Notes under the pieces: model-generated | Databases searched by the model: none | What the model was told of the DNA's origin: nothing | Seen by the model: the letters and a program-made list of their open reading frames with translations, nothing else | NCBI RefSeq assembly: GCF_026914185.1 | Contig: NC_070565.1 | Location: forward strand, 2,356,001-2,420,000 | Length of the DNA stretch: 64,000 bases | Direction of reading: 5' to 3' | From: Puccinia triticina | Taxonomy: Eukaryota > Basidiomycota > Pucciniomycetes > Pucciniales > Pucciniaceae | Part shown: positions 33,837 to 44,927 of the stretch, piece after piece | How positions within the stretch are numbered: position 1 is the stretch's first letter | Layout: every line of letters begins with the position of its first letter | Made by a program: the position numbers and the translations under genes

Positions 33837-34528
33837 ATGCCAAACAGTGTCTTTATTCCGGGGTTGAAGGTGCTGGTCAAAGATCCGGAATGCCCAATCT
33901 CATGGTCAACCAACCTGGCAACACCAAACCGACTCGTGGTGCCCAACAGGGCCAATTTGGTAAACTCAAAAACATACCAGGCCAACTTCCCTGGTGTGTC
34001 ATTCAAGACAGTCATGAAGCGCTTCAACAAGCACTGCTTCACACACATAGGTCTGAAATCAAAAGGAATGAAGGTTTTGGACGACTTGTGGGATCACCAG
34101 CCAGGGGAGCTTGACCAATCCAATGAGGCCAGCTAGGACCTCATCAAAACCAAGCGCGGAAAACAACCTAGATCTGCTGAGAAGCTGGCTCCAGGTTTGC
34201 AGGTAAGAATCAAACCCAGCACCAGTTTCTTCATACCACCCATCCCTGTGCAAGTGGAGCAGGATGAGGTGGTTTTGCTTGGAACTCAATTGGAATTAGT
34301 AAGTACAAAATTTTCCAACCTAATGGGCAATATTAATAAATCTTCCTTTGTCTTCAGCTTAAAGAAACTTGGGAAGGATACGTCTTGGATCTGGTTAACT
34401 ACCAGAACAAGACTCAACTGATTCATGGATGGGACAAGTTGTTCAACAAGCAAAGCAAGCACAGCAGTGCCTTGACCCAAATGAAATTATCAGCGTACTA
34501 CAAGACATTCAAGGAGATGGGTAGATAA
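33837..34528 (+). pseudogene. Chimeric pseudogene containing a dynein heavy-chain exon
   Basis: A frame with ATG at 33837 reads VLVKDPECPISWSTNLATPN, GVSFKTVMKRFNKHCFTHIG and a stop TAG at 34134. It continues in the same frame with DLIKTKRGKQPRSAEKLAPG and VEQDEVVLLGTQLE. A 59-bp GTAAGT..TTCAG intron (34299-34357) follows. The next exon reads LKETWEGYVLDLVNYQNKTQ, GWDKLFNKQSKH and MKLSAYYKTFKE, then TAA. That exon matches the stem/linker of cytoplasmic dynein heavy chains (LDLVNYQNK..LI.GWD.LFN....H....MKLSPYYK.FEE). The family is normally over 4,000 residues, so this is a fragment. The intact intron suggests copying at DNA level, not a retrocopy. The origin of the first half is uncertain. 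Confidence 0.65.
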
Positions 34529-35149
34529 TTCCCAAACTACCCTCTAGTGTGATCTAATTTATTCCTTTGTTCTTTCCAAACCATTTCCTTGAGAAAACAT
34601 GTACACATGTTTGTCATTCCTATGGCAGAAAGAACACAGTTGTCTTTTTTCACCAATGGCGGCAATGGGCAGAGGCGGACCAGCGGATAAAGGCAGAAAA
34701 GGCCAGGCTGTCTTGTTAAAAAATGGAGGTGCTCAGGAATGAAGGTTGTGCCCTTCCTGAGCGCGGAGGAGTTGTCTTGTAGTATTGGTGCTAGTCAAAC
34801 TTTAAACAGAAATGAAATTGGCCCCAATGTTTCATCTCTTGCACCATCACAACTCCCAGAGCCGTACCCCAGCCTCCTTCCTGATTGATTCCGGAGCAAC
34901 CCGCAATGTGTTGAGTGAATCCTACGCTGTTGCAACGGGATTAATCCCCAACGCCACCACCTCAAAGCGGACCGTCTTGGGATTTAATGGATCCACATCA
35001 CGAGCGGCCTATGAGATTGACCTGACCCTGGGTAAAGAACCCCGCCCATCAAAACTCATCATCACCTGACTGAAAGACACGTAAAACGGCATCCTTGGGA
35101 TGCCATGGATCCGCAAACACAGACACCAAATTGACTGGACCACCCGCAC

Positions 35150-35575
35150 CCTCCGCTCCAACCACTCCAACATTGCAGCTGCCTCTGCAGTTTTGTCCAC
35201 TCCTAAAACATCCTCAACAGAGGGCCAAGGGCCCATGATGGGGAAAACTAGGATTTGTGGTGGTGTGTGTTTTACCGCCCCCGCACTGTGAGTTTGATAG
35301 ACTACCCTCATCCATACTCCCTGAAGCGGCTGGCAAGCTTGTTTTCCTGTAGATATACTTGGCACCCCAACTGGAATCCTGCCCCTCCGCAACCTCAATG
35401 GAGCCCCGCCAACCCAGCCAACAATTTTGCTACTGCTTTGGCCGTATCTTCCACTCCACAAACCTCCTCAACAGAGGGCCAGGGGCCCATGAGGGGGAAA
35501 GCTAGGATGTGTGATAAGGGGGTGTGCATTTTACCGCCCCCGCAATGTGAGTCTGATAAAGTTTCCCGCAATCAT
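35150..35575 (+). repeat. Internal direct duplication in the gypsy relic
   Basis: Segments of about 110 bp at 35190-35295 and 35450-35555 are direct repeats. Both read CCTCAACAGAGGGCCA(A/G)GGGC and then TTTTACCGCCCCCGCA. The second copy is more diverged at its end. The duplication lies in the variable linker between protease and reverse transcriptase. Confidence 0.6.
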
Positions 35576-36651
35576 TCTCCAAAGCAGCTGGCAAGTCCTT
35601 TTCTCTCCTAGAACCTTACTCCGCAGAGGACAGCGGCGCCGAGACATTGTGGTTGACCTCCGCCCGGCTAGCCGCGGTGGGAAAGGCGGCTATTGTAGCT
35701 CAGACTGCCAAAGAGCTACTCCCGCAGTGCTACCATTGATTCATCAACATGTGACAAAAATGCAGCGCTAAGAGCCTACTGCCATGGAGAAAATATGACT
35801 ATTGTGTTGACCTAGTCCCCGGAGCCACACCGCAAGCAAGCCGGATCATTCCACTTTCACCGGCGGAGAACCAAGCACTTGACACACTGATTGCGGAAGG
35901 ACTGGCCAGCAGAACAATCCGGAGAACAACATCACCATGGGCGGCCCCAGTTCTATTCACCGGGAAGAAGGATGGAAACCTCCCCCCCTGTTTTGACTAC
36001 CAAAAACTCAATGTGCTAGCAGTGAAGAACCATTATTCCCTTCCGCTGACCATGGACCTGGTTGACAGCCTGCTAAAGGCCGACACCTCCACAAAACTAG
36101 ACCTCTGAAACACCTACGGGAACCTCCGCGTGGCGGAGGGTGATGAGGATAAGCTAGCTTTCATCTGCAAAGCAGGGCAATTTGCTCCGCTCACTATGCC
36201 ATTTGGACCCACGGGAGCGCCGGGATACCTTCAATACTTCATGCAAGACATCCTCCTTGGACGAATTTGAAAGGACACCGCCGCTTACCTGGGTGACATC
36301 ATGGTGTACACACAGAAAGGCTCTGATTACATGGCGGCCGTCAAAGGAATTCTGCAGACCCTGAGCAAACATCAATTATGGCTGAAACCGGAGAAATGTG
36401 AATTTTTGAAACCAGAGGCCTTGGAATATCTTGGACTTTTAATTGCGTGTAACCGGATTAGAATGGACCCCACAAAAGTGAAGGCGGTGACGGAGTGGCC
36501 CGCGCCGCGGAATGTTACAGAACTCCAGCGGTTCATTGGATTCTCCAACTTTTACCGCAAATGCCTAAAGACCGCCTTCACCTCTGCTCCAATACTCAAG
36601 ATTGTGGACCTGTACAAGCTGTTTACTCTGGAATGTGACTGCTCTGACTGT

Positions 36652-36867
36652 TGAGTTGTCTGTTAGTCTGCTACCATGATATATCACCACAGTATGGAGG
36701 GCTGTTGGATCGACCCATGAGCACTACCAACCAACCACCCAGCTGGCAGCCACAAGCGTCTGTAGCCTAGTTGGTAAAGGCAGCACTCTAGTATGTGTCT
36801 CAGCATAGCTGAGGTTGTGAGTTTGACTCTCACCAGAAACATCTTCATTTTACAGTCTTTACACTGA
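36652..36867 (+). mobile_element. tRNA-derived SINE inserted in gypsy RNase H
   Basis: The gypsy coding text stops at GACTGCTCTGACT (36639-36651) and resumes after CTGACT at 36868-36873, a direct repeat of at least 6 bp. Inside, 36760-36840 looks like a tRNA with a long variable arm. It has the A box TAGCCTAGTTGG, the hairpin CTCAGCATAGCTGAG, and a perfect T-arm (GTGAG, loop TTTGACT, CTCAC). The tail is CATCTTCATTTTACAGTC. The 100 bp before the tRNA-like part is unassigned, which is unusual for a SINE head. A decayed relative lies at 19150-19256. Confidence 0.6.
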
Positions 36868-37329
36868 CTTTGGCTCCTCAGAGCAGTTCTGTCCCAAGTC
36901 TGCAACAAAGACAAAGAGCTCCACCCCCCCTTACTTATCAGGATCATTGGTACAGGTGGAGAAGAACAACAAGATTTTTGACAAGGAACTGTTGGCCATT
37001 GTTGCCGCTTTGAAAGAGTGGCGTCAGTATCTGGAAAGAAACCCGCACTGCCTGACCGCTGTGAGAATGAAAGCTGGTTTGTTGGTGAAAAATGTCCGCT
37101 GACCGCCTCCTTCAAGAATATTAGTGTCCGGGCTGTGTGATTGTTGGTAACTCGGCTCTGCACTGCTACTACCCGCTAGCCTTCAGCGCTCCTCTCTGAG
37201 CCTGATCTATAGCGTAATAATCCGCAAGTGAATGAAGCTCAATGGGTTAAAGACTCAACGCAACAGCCATTCAGGACACTGGAGCCGCTGCCAATTCCTG
37301 TGGGGCCGTGGACAGACATCAGCTATGAT

Positions 37330-37372
37330 CCACAGTGTGCAAAGAGCTTTTTGCAGTGCGTCAAGTAAGTCC
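37330..37372. repeat. Orphan MULE-like terminus
   Basis: Read in reverse complement this is GGACTTACTTGACGCACTGC, then AAAAAGCTCTTTGCACACTG. It matches the outer 40 bp of the foldback element at 41561-42504. The rest of the element is missing. It directly abuts the truncated gypsy integrase sequence, so a deletion joined the two. Confidence 0.65.
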
Positions 37373-39130
37373 GTTTTAAAAAGCCCTTCTGTGCATGTAA
37401 AACTTCAAGCATGATATGCAATATCTTCAGCAAGCTCAACCAACCAAATTAACAATGCGTGCAGGATGGTATCATGAGAGAGGTCAGGGGTCAATGTTTT
37501 TCCTTTTTTGAAAAAAAGTAGATTTGGAGACTTCTGATAACATCAATTGTTGAAGTAAAAAAAAAAAAGAAAAAAAAATTGAGAACCCTCATCCACCCTG
37601 GATTAATCCTAAAACTTGCAATGTCTTTTTTTCAGGGAGAATTGAATGATGTATGTAGAAATTGATGAATGTTATCAGGCAAAAAAAAAAGAAAAGATTC
37701 CTGTGGCTTGAAGCTAACAGAGGGGGAAAGAGAGAGATTATAGAAGAGTATTAAGGAGACATGGAACACAGACAAAGGTATCAAGAGGAATAATAAAAAA
37801 AAATTGATCAATATACAACATTGCAAATTCATCCATGTTGGTAAAGTAATCTCCCAAAAAAGATGGGCAGAAACGCTCAACAGACCAGCAAACCCACAAT
37901 TTTATCCGGAGCCTTGCAAGGAGGGTTCAATCAAAGACGTCTCCTTGCCAACCGCCCCTGTGCCATAGCAGAAATACATAGAAAAACCAATCAGACAACT
38001 CAATCCCACAAGCATAATATGAAAAAATAGACCGCAGACCTACCAGAGCCCCGCCCCATAATCAGGTCCAAGCTCATCGCTATCGACCAAAGAAGATTGT
38101 TGCCCCACATCAGTCAAGCTGGGGCTGACTGCTTGCTCCTTGTCACCATGCACAGGTTTGCCACTTAAAGATGTCTGCTCCCCAAGTTTGCCATTGCCAC
38201 AGACCAAAGACAATCACTCCCCCGCATTGCTCAAGTCAGGGCCGACCAACCGCTACTCCCTGCCATCCACCGGTTGAAGTGGGCTGCCCAAAGGTTTGTG
38301 TCCGTTGGCCCGAGTTCCCTCATGTTGTGGTTGATGAGTGGCCTCGTCCTGCGGCAGATGCAAGGCACCCCTACGTTAGATTGGCCAGTGACGCCGCTGT
38401 TTTGCCTCTTCCAATCCCTACCCAGCGCGGCGTTCACATTTGCCTTTGGTTGCCTTGGTGGCGCCCATCTTTCTTTATTTTTTGAATCCACCCTGTCCCA
38501 ATCAATGAGATATACCGTTTATCATCCTAGCGCAGGATTTGCCTTGCTGGCCAATATTTCCTTGGTGTCTTGTCCTTCATTTCCGCTGTGCCCAATGGAA
38601 ATGTCAGCTTGCGTTGGTATTTTTGAGGATTTACAGAGAGAACTCAAAAAGGGACCAACTACAGAGCTCAATCCAGCTGTCAATTACGCCGGGTTACCAA
38701 ATGGTATGGTTGGTTGTTCCCAACTCTTCAGGGGGATATGTAAGACTTCATATCTATCCACAAACTCTGAACGTCTTGGGGGTTACCGCTGTCACACCCT
38801 GGTGAGATCAGCCACGCAATGCCAGCTGATGTCAGCTGCTGACTTGGGGCACAAGGAGATTGTCACAGAAGTGGCGCAACACTTGTTTCAGCCTCCCTCA
38901 GACATATACTACTTAAACAGTTGTGCCAGCCCTGGCAACTAACGGGTTCCCGGGACTCCCAAACCCTCCTGGTAGATCTCACAGTAAAAAATCCAAAACC
39001 TGCAACCTGTCAGCAACCATAAAGCTACACAGCTGAATCACACAAAACTATACCCATCTTACAATTCAAACATGGCAAATTATCATTTGCAGCAAGATCC
39101 CAACCATTGGCACATTTGTTTGGTAATTGA
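37373..39130. other. No gene recognised; one long unassigned frame
   Basis: A plus frame at 38274-38942 (222 codons from a TTG) has no recognisable domain and has long hydrophobic stretches (FALLANISLVSCPSFPLCPM). The opposite strand at 38231-38491 is also open. Purine-rich and A-homopolymer tracts lie at 37500-37820. I would not call a gene here. Confidence 0.35.
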
Positions 39131-39369
39131 CTCGCCAGATCACATACCAATTTGAGTAATGGGTTACTTCTATTTACAATATAATTGGAGGTTCTGTTCT
39201 ACGGATAACTTGGAAAAACATTCCCACAACAGCAAAGAACAGCAAGCCACACAAATTCTTTTTCCCATCCTCCTTTCCATCACAACTCCCAGGCGGGCAA
39301 TTTCTCCACATCTTTGTTTTCAATCACGGAAAACAACACTCTATGGGTTTGGTGAGCAATAAGAAACGC

Positions 39370-40600
39370 GCTGAGTTGCTCCAGGAACTCAAGAGAAAGT
39401 ACCTATGAATCAAAGATGAACTAAAGCCAACCTCTGCGTCTTGATTGCATCCAACCCATCCCTTGGTAGCTAACTAAATTATCTGCAGATGTAGTTGATT
39501 TTCTTGGGGATGTTTTTTTCCTCTTTTTAAACCTGGGTTTGAGGTATATTTCTTGGTTTCCTTCTCACTTGAATCAGTTTCTGATTTTTAAATTCTTGCC
39601 TATGGCAGTTTCTGAAAAATTGAAGTATCATATGGGTGGCTTGTTGAAAATTATTCCACCAATTTCCATAACTCTTCTACCAAATTTCCTTTTTTTCATT
39701 TTCCAAAACTTGGAGCAGATATCAGCTTGGGTCATTGCATTCTTTGTTATCTCCTGTGTCACCTTACTTACCCTCAACAAACCAATAGTTTAGACTGCAG
39801 AGGTCCCAAACACTCATCAATGTGCTGTGCAGATCATTCAGATGCAGATTTATCCCCCTGAATGGGCAGGATACAGAGATAATCAGTCCCACATACATTA
39901 AAAATTCACTGAATAAATAGACAGGATTCATCAGACCCAATAATGCTCTGGCCCCTGTTTGGACACATCATAAATGTAGGTGTTATATTGCACAAATCAT
40001 CAACTAAAAAACCATCCATTCAAAACTCTTTGGTCAGCTTGAGGTCAGTTTCTCAAAGCCCTTCAGATGAGATCTCCTTTGCATCCCTTCATTTCATATG
40101 TCATAGCTCCCCTGCTGTTGCCTCCCAAACAAAAAATGAGTTTAGACTCCATAGGTCCCAAACAGTGATCAACGTGCACATCATTCAGATGCAGATTTAT
40201 CACTCTGAATGGCCACATTCAGATGCAGATTTATCACCCTGAATGGCCAGGGCTCAGAGATAGCAAGTCACACATACATAAGAAATTCACCCATTAGACA
40301 GGATTTATCAGACCCAATAAAGCTTTGGGCCCTGTTTGGACACACCATAAATGAAACAATATAAGAACAGCACTGAGTTGCTTCAGTGGGAGAATTTGAA
40401 TAAGAAGCCTGTTTCTGAGATCTTGTTAGAGACTGTTATCATGGCCCAATGCCCAATTGCTTAAAAATGTAGCCAGATAAGCCTAGCAGCCATCCATAAA
40501 TATGTAGCCTGGCTTAAGTGCAAGGGAGCATCCTTCCATAAAATGGAACAAGATTGCTTCAAATTCTTAGGTGATGTTGAGATTTTAAACAAAGGCTTGG
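39370..40600. repeat. Diverged copies of a non-coding repeat
   Basis: Sequence around 39830-40000 (CATTCAGATGCAGATTTAT, GACAGGATTCATCAGACCCA, TGTTTGGACACATCATAAAT) reappears at 40185-40350. GAACTAAAGCCAACCT at 39419 recurs at 40739 and 42609. These are degraded units of the tandem repeat block that continues to 43400. No coding potential was seen. Confidence 0.55.
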
Positions 40601-41560
40601 GGTCAGTCGGGCACACCGGCTGGATCAGGGTATGTAAAATAAAAAATTATTAGTTCATATATATTTCCAAGAGCACCAAGTTACAGAACTCTAATCAGCA
40701 GAATGACCAAACAGGCTATCAACATTATGAATCAATAATGAACTAAAGCCAACCTATGCATGCTGATTGCATCCAATACATATCCTTGGTAGCTTACTGA
40801 ATTACTTAGTTTGATTTCTTTGAGAGCCTTTTTCATACAGTATCAACTCAACGTGTAAGTCAGGCTTCCCATACCTCAGCAAACATTGTGAAATTTATTG
40901 GGATGCAATGGTGGAAATATGTGAAATTAAAAGGCAATCTGATGGGAACCAGTTCAAAAATAATAGCATACACACAAATCCAGGTTCAAATATACAGTAT
41001 TAATTCAAAGGTAAGCCAGGCTTGCCAGAACCCAGCAATCACCCCCCATCCTATTTGGACGTAATGGTGAATATAGGTGAGATTTGTATAGCTCTAAAGA
41101 TATGTTTTTATATGATAAGATGCAACCCCTCCAACAACTCAATGTTGGATAGAAGTGAGGAAAAGTCCATAAGTGGAATCAGTCATGGATTTTGCTTGAC
41201 TTGATACAAGAATTGCAAACCACCCCCAGAGTATATTTGAATTCTTTTATCTGAATTTTGACCTTTTTTTTTGCTAGCAACCTTAAGTACTCTTTTAGTT
41301 GCTTTGGATTTTTTTTCTTTTTTTTCCCAGGTCTTCAGGATTTAAATGAGCAGTGTCAAACATAAAAGTCAGATCATGATAAATTTTTACTTGACAAAAT
41401 GTGACTCTTAGAAGCTGAATCTTGGCCAGCAGCCAGGCAAAGTTCAACCAAAGCAAACCATAGGAGCACTAGTGATAAAAATCTCCCCACATGATATAAG
41501 CATTGCAACCCATCCCAAAAATTTAATAAACCAGGTGGATAAGGCTATGTAAAATACATA

Positions 41561-42504
41561 CGGACTGACTTACTTCTTGCACTGCAAAAAGCTCTTTGCG
41601 CACTGCACAGTGCGCAAAGTTTGCAAACACTTTGCGCACTGCGCGTGAAGGGCACAACTTTTTCAAATTATTTTTTGACCAATCAATAGACAAGCTAATT
41701 ATTGTCCTCTGTGAATTTATTTGGAGTTTTTTGAAGCTTCCTTGTATGCTTAAAAATCCCACCAATAAAAAAAACAAGTACAGCCATTTGGGGACCTGGA
41801 ATTCATATTCCCACAGGCCAAAAAATCCAAATAATTTAGTGAATCATATTAAATATGTATTTAAAAGTTTCAGAACTTTTTGGCCACTTGTACAAGGACA
41901 AGGCTTTCAAAAACCAGTAACTTTTTCTCAAAATATGCCAAAATGCGCCAGTAAGTGGTGAACTTTCCTAATTTTTGAAAGCCTTATTCTTGCACATAGT
42001 GGCCAAAAAGTCCTAAAATGTTTGAATACATATCTATCATGATTCAATAAATTATTTGGACTTTTTGGCTGATGGGAATATGAATTCCAGGTCCCCAAAT
42101 GACTGTACTTGTTCTTTTTATTGGTGGAATTTTTAAGCATACAGAGAAGCTTCAAAAAAATCCAAATATATTCATAGAGGACAATAGCCCGGTTCACGTT
42201 GGTCACTTTAACATCATTTTTATGGCATTTTATCATAAAATTTGTGCATATTTTTCAATCATCAAAAAAAGTGGTTTCAGATGAATCTGACCAACTTGAA
42301 AAAAATGGAAAATTTTAATGGTAAATTGGATAAAAATGGTGTCAAAAATCCAACGTGAACCGGGCTAATAATAAGCTTGTCTATTGATTGGGCAAAAAAT
42401 AATTTAAAAAAGTTGCCACCTTCATGCGCAGTGCGCAAAGTGTTTGCAAACTTCACGCACTGCACAGTGCGCAAAGAGCCTTTTGCAGTGCGCAAAGTAA
42501 GTCC
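41561..42504. mobile_element. MULE-like foldback element, 944 bp
   Basis: The ends are GGACTGACTTACTTCTTGCA and, in reverse complement, GGACTTACTTTGCGCACTGC. The arms are about 380 bp and pair almost throughout, including ACTTTGCGCACTGCGC and GACCTGGAATTCATATTCCC. The 9-bp AAATACATA flanks it (41552-41560 and 42505-42513). It carries no gene. Its right arm holds a 181-bp MITE at 42186-42366. The end sequence and target length match the element at 1369-3061. Confidence 0.8.
42186..42366. mobile_element. Harbinger-like MITE nested in the foldback
   Basis: It begins AGCCCGGTTCACGTTGG and ends with the exact reverse complement CCAACGTGAACCGGGCT. AAT flanks both sides (42183-42185 and 42367-42369). 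The opposite arm of the host foldback lacks the insertion, giving an empty-site reference. The GGTTCACG core and AAT target match the Harbinger ends at 46199 and 51596, while the outer bases differ (GCCC against GGGG). It is non-coding. Confidence 0.8.
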
Positions 42505-43675
42505 AAATACATAATCATCAGGTCATATATATATTCAAGAGCACCAAGTCACAGAACTCCAATCAGCAGAATGATCAAACAGGCTATCAACCTTATGAAT
42601 CAATATGAACTAAAGCCAACCTATGCTTGTTGATTGCATCCAATACATCTCCTTGGGAGCTTACTAAAATACTTAGTTCAATTTCTTTCAGAGTCTTTTT
42701 TCATACAGTATCAACTCAAAGTGTAAGCCAGGCTTCCCATACCTCAGCAAACATTGTGAAATTTATTGGGATGCAATGGTGGAAATATGTGAAATTAAAA
42801 GGCAATCTGATGGGAACCAGTTTAAAAATAACAGCATACACACAAATCCAGGTTCATAGATACAGTATTAATTCAAAGGGCAAGCCAGGCTTGCCAGACC
42901 TCAGCAATCACCCTCCAATCTATTTGGACATAATGGTGGATATAGGTGAAATTCATATAACTCTGAAGATATGCTTTTATATGATAAAACAAAACCCTCA
43001 GAACAACTCAATATTGCATAGAAGTGAGGAAAAGTCCATAAGTTAACCATCAGCGCATCAGTCATGGAGATTGCATGACTTGATACATGCTTTGCAAACC
43101 AACCCCAGAGTATATCTGAATTCTCTTATCTGAATTTTGATGACAACCTTCTGGAAGTAAGTATTCTTTTGGCTGCTTTGTATTTGTTCCTTTTTTTCCC
43201 AGGTATTAAGGATTCAAATGAGCTGTGTCAAACACAAAAGCCAGACAGATCATGATAAATTTTTTCTCAACAAAACGTGACTCTTAGAAGCTGAATCTTG
43301 GCCAGAAGCCAGGCAAAATTCAACGAAAGCAAACCACAGGAGCACTAGTGATAAAAATTTTCCCACTTCATATAAGCTTTGCAAACCATACCAAAACTTT
43401 AATTGAGCTTTCATCTCAATTTTGATACCATGTTGCAAACCTTGAGGAAGTCTTCATTTGCCTGGTTTTGGATTATTTTCCTTGCACTCATATCATTCCA
43501 AAGATCCTGGTTTATGTGACACACCGGGACACTCACTCAGAATACCTCAATGCAGGACAGAATTCACCCAAAAGGTTTGAATATCTACTGCCTTCCTGGT
43601 GTCCTTTCATCCCGGCCTTGAACTCCAGGGGTCTGGCAAATTCCCCCGCGCAATCATGTCTGTTCAACTTAACGT

Positions 43676-44470
43676 TGTGGTGGCCGGACCGGTACGCGTG
43701 AAGGATCAAGACATTCAAGATCAGTTCTCAGTTCCTGTTCTTGCCAGCATCAGTCATCAAGATTCACGGTTCAGGCCTTCAGAATTCCAGCTCCTCATTT
43801 CCAACCTGTCCCCCCCCCCAGTTATTGTTGTTTCTTCCTCTCTTTCTCAAAATAATTGTTTACATTTCTTGGTCCTAACACAGAGTTTTGTCCCTGTGGG
43901 TTTATTTCTAGTTTGTTGTCTTCTTCTGATCAATCTGCTGCTGTTCCTTCTGTCTGCTCTCATCTCTTAGTCATCTCTTGTCTCAATCATGATCCTGTTT
44001 CTTTTTATGTTTTTCCTGTTTGTGTTTTCCTTTCTTTTTCTTCTGTTGTTTATGGTGGGTGCGCACGCAAGGCACGCGAGGGAGATGATAATCTGTATGT
44101 GACAGGTCTCCAGGAATCCAAGTTCCGGGCGAACTTGGAGGAGAGGAGGCCATAGCATTCTGGACTGATCCAAGGCGGAGGCTATCAAAATATTATTGAT
44201 CTTTCTGATATCTTTTGCTGATCTAACCTTGATTTTTACGCACACACCTCTTTGATCTCTTCTTCTGATAAGCTCCCACCAAATCCAAAACTCAAAACCG
44301 CCAGAGTATTAAACTCTTGTTGTACCAAACTCAAAACCACTCTCCCCCCCATTCCCAACACTATTTATCCAATCTTCACAACTCTTTTGCAGACCACCAC
44401 AGAGGGCAGTCACTCCGACATCTTTCCCTTCCCAGCGCTGCCGCCGGCCTGCACCTGACAGAGCTCCATA
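43676..44470 (+). repeat. Gypsy X 5' LTR
   Basis: It starts TGTGGTGGCCGG and ends CTCCATA, where the family consensus end is CCACA, giving TGTGG..CCACA inverted ends. It shares long stretches with the LTRs at 44928-45585 and 54203-54869 (for example TTTCTTGGTCCTAACACA and GTGGGTTTATTTC). It is longer and clearly more diverged than those two. A tRNA-like primer site follows 2 bp later. Confidence 0.75.
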
Positions 44471-44472
44471 TT

Positions 44473-44520
44473 TGGTCCCCCAAGCCGGGATCAAACCAGC
44501 GACCTCAAGATTTACAGTCT
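44473..44520 (+). other. Gypsy X primer-binding site with extended antisense tRNA-Tyr
   Basis: TGGTCCCCCAAGCCGGGATC follows the LTR. Its complement is the CCA-bearing 3' end of a tRNA. Complementarity to a tRNA does not stop at the usual 18 bases but runs through a good T arm (GCTGG, loop TTTGATC, CCGGC) to the anticodon loop CTGTAAA, giving anticodon GTA (tyrosine). No tRNA intron is present. Confidence 0.7.
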
Positions 44521-44873
44521 TGGCTGTGGTTTTGTGGCACCTGGCGGTTATAGTTTTCTTCTTCTTTTTACCTTACTCCAATCATCCAGTCAGCTTGCAA
44601 GAATCCCAGCTGAACCAATTTTGTTCCCCTCCTCCCGTCTCTGCAATCTTGAGGATCCAATCAGTTTATCATTTGCCTTGTTCCAAGGCACCCTAGTCCC
44701 CGTTTTACTTGAAGAAGGATCAAGACTTTGAGGACCCGGACATTCCTGCGCAGAAGTAAGTCCCCTCCAAATTAGTTGCACCTCTGAAGTTCTACGCCTT
44801 GTGTCAAAACATCCCGCCACTTCTTGAGCCGCCTTCGATTTCTACTTTCTTCCCTCTTTTGGATCTCCTCGCA

Positions 44874-44927
44874 ATGCCCAAATCCTCCAATACTGCTAGC
44901 AAGATGAAGATTTGACGGGAAGGACAT
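44874..44927 (+). pseudogene. Gypsy X gag, N-terminal stub
   Basis: The ATG at 44874 starts MPKSSNTASKMKI and hits a stop. The equivalent start in gypsy Y (45992) reads MPKSSNTAIKIKKI. Nucleotide similarity continues to GGGAAGGACA at about 44927. There the LTR of gypsy Y interrupts it, and the gag text resumes at 54870. An internal deletion relative to Y also removes about 30 bases. Confidence 0.6.

Larger units (their letters stand above)
34800..37329 (+). pseudogene. Ty3/gypsy pol relic
   Basis: Protease is seen at 34812-35069 (ASFLIDSGATRNVLSE), followed by LGMPWIRKHRHQIDW. Reverse transcriptase runs from about 35790 to 36660: KYDYCVDLVPGA, AENQALDTLIAEGLASRTIR, SPWAAPVLFTGKKDGNLPPC, FAPLTMPFGPTGAP, AAYLGDIMVYT, EFLKPEALEYLGLLIA, ELQRFIGFSNFYR. 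It ends in ECDCSDC, where a SINE interrupts it. RNase H resumes at about 36890 (LSQVCNKDKELHP, IFDKELLAIVAALKEWRQYL). An integrase lead-in (FRTLEPLPIPVGPWTDISYD) ends at 37329. The RT active site is YLGD in place of YxDD, and stops occur after LDL and GRI. No LTR was found and the 3' end is cut by a MULE-like terminus. Confidence 0.85.
40611..43400. repeat. Two tandem copies of an about 920-bp repeat, second copy interrupted
   Basis: Copy A (about 40611-41530) and copy B (about 41531-43400, excluding the 944-bp foldback at 41561) align along their length. Shared words include CAAGAGCACCAAG, GGGATGCAATGGTGGAAATA and TAAAAGGCAATCTGATGGGA. Each copy contains an internal duplication of about 150 bp beginning AAGCCAGGCTTGCCAGA. 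They are non-coding. Copy A shows the empty insertion site of the foldback element. Confidence 0.75.

Noticed and set aside
38274..38942. 222-codon plus-strand frame as a gene
   Set aside because: It has a TTG start, no domain, and the opposite strand is also open over part of it. Nothing supports expression.
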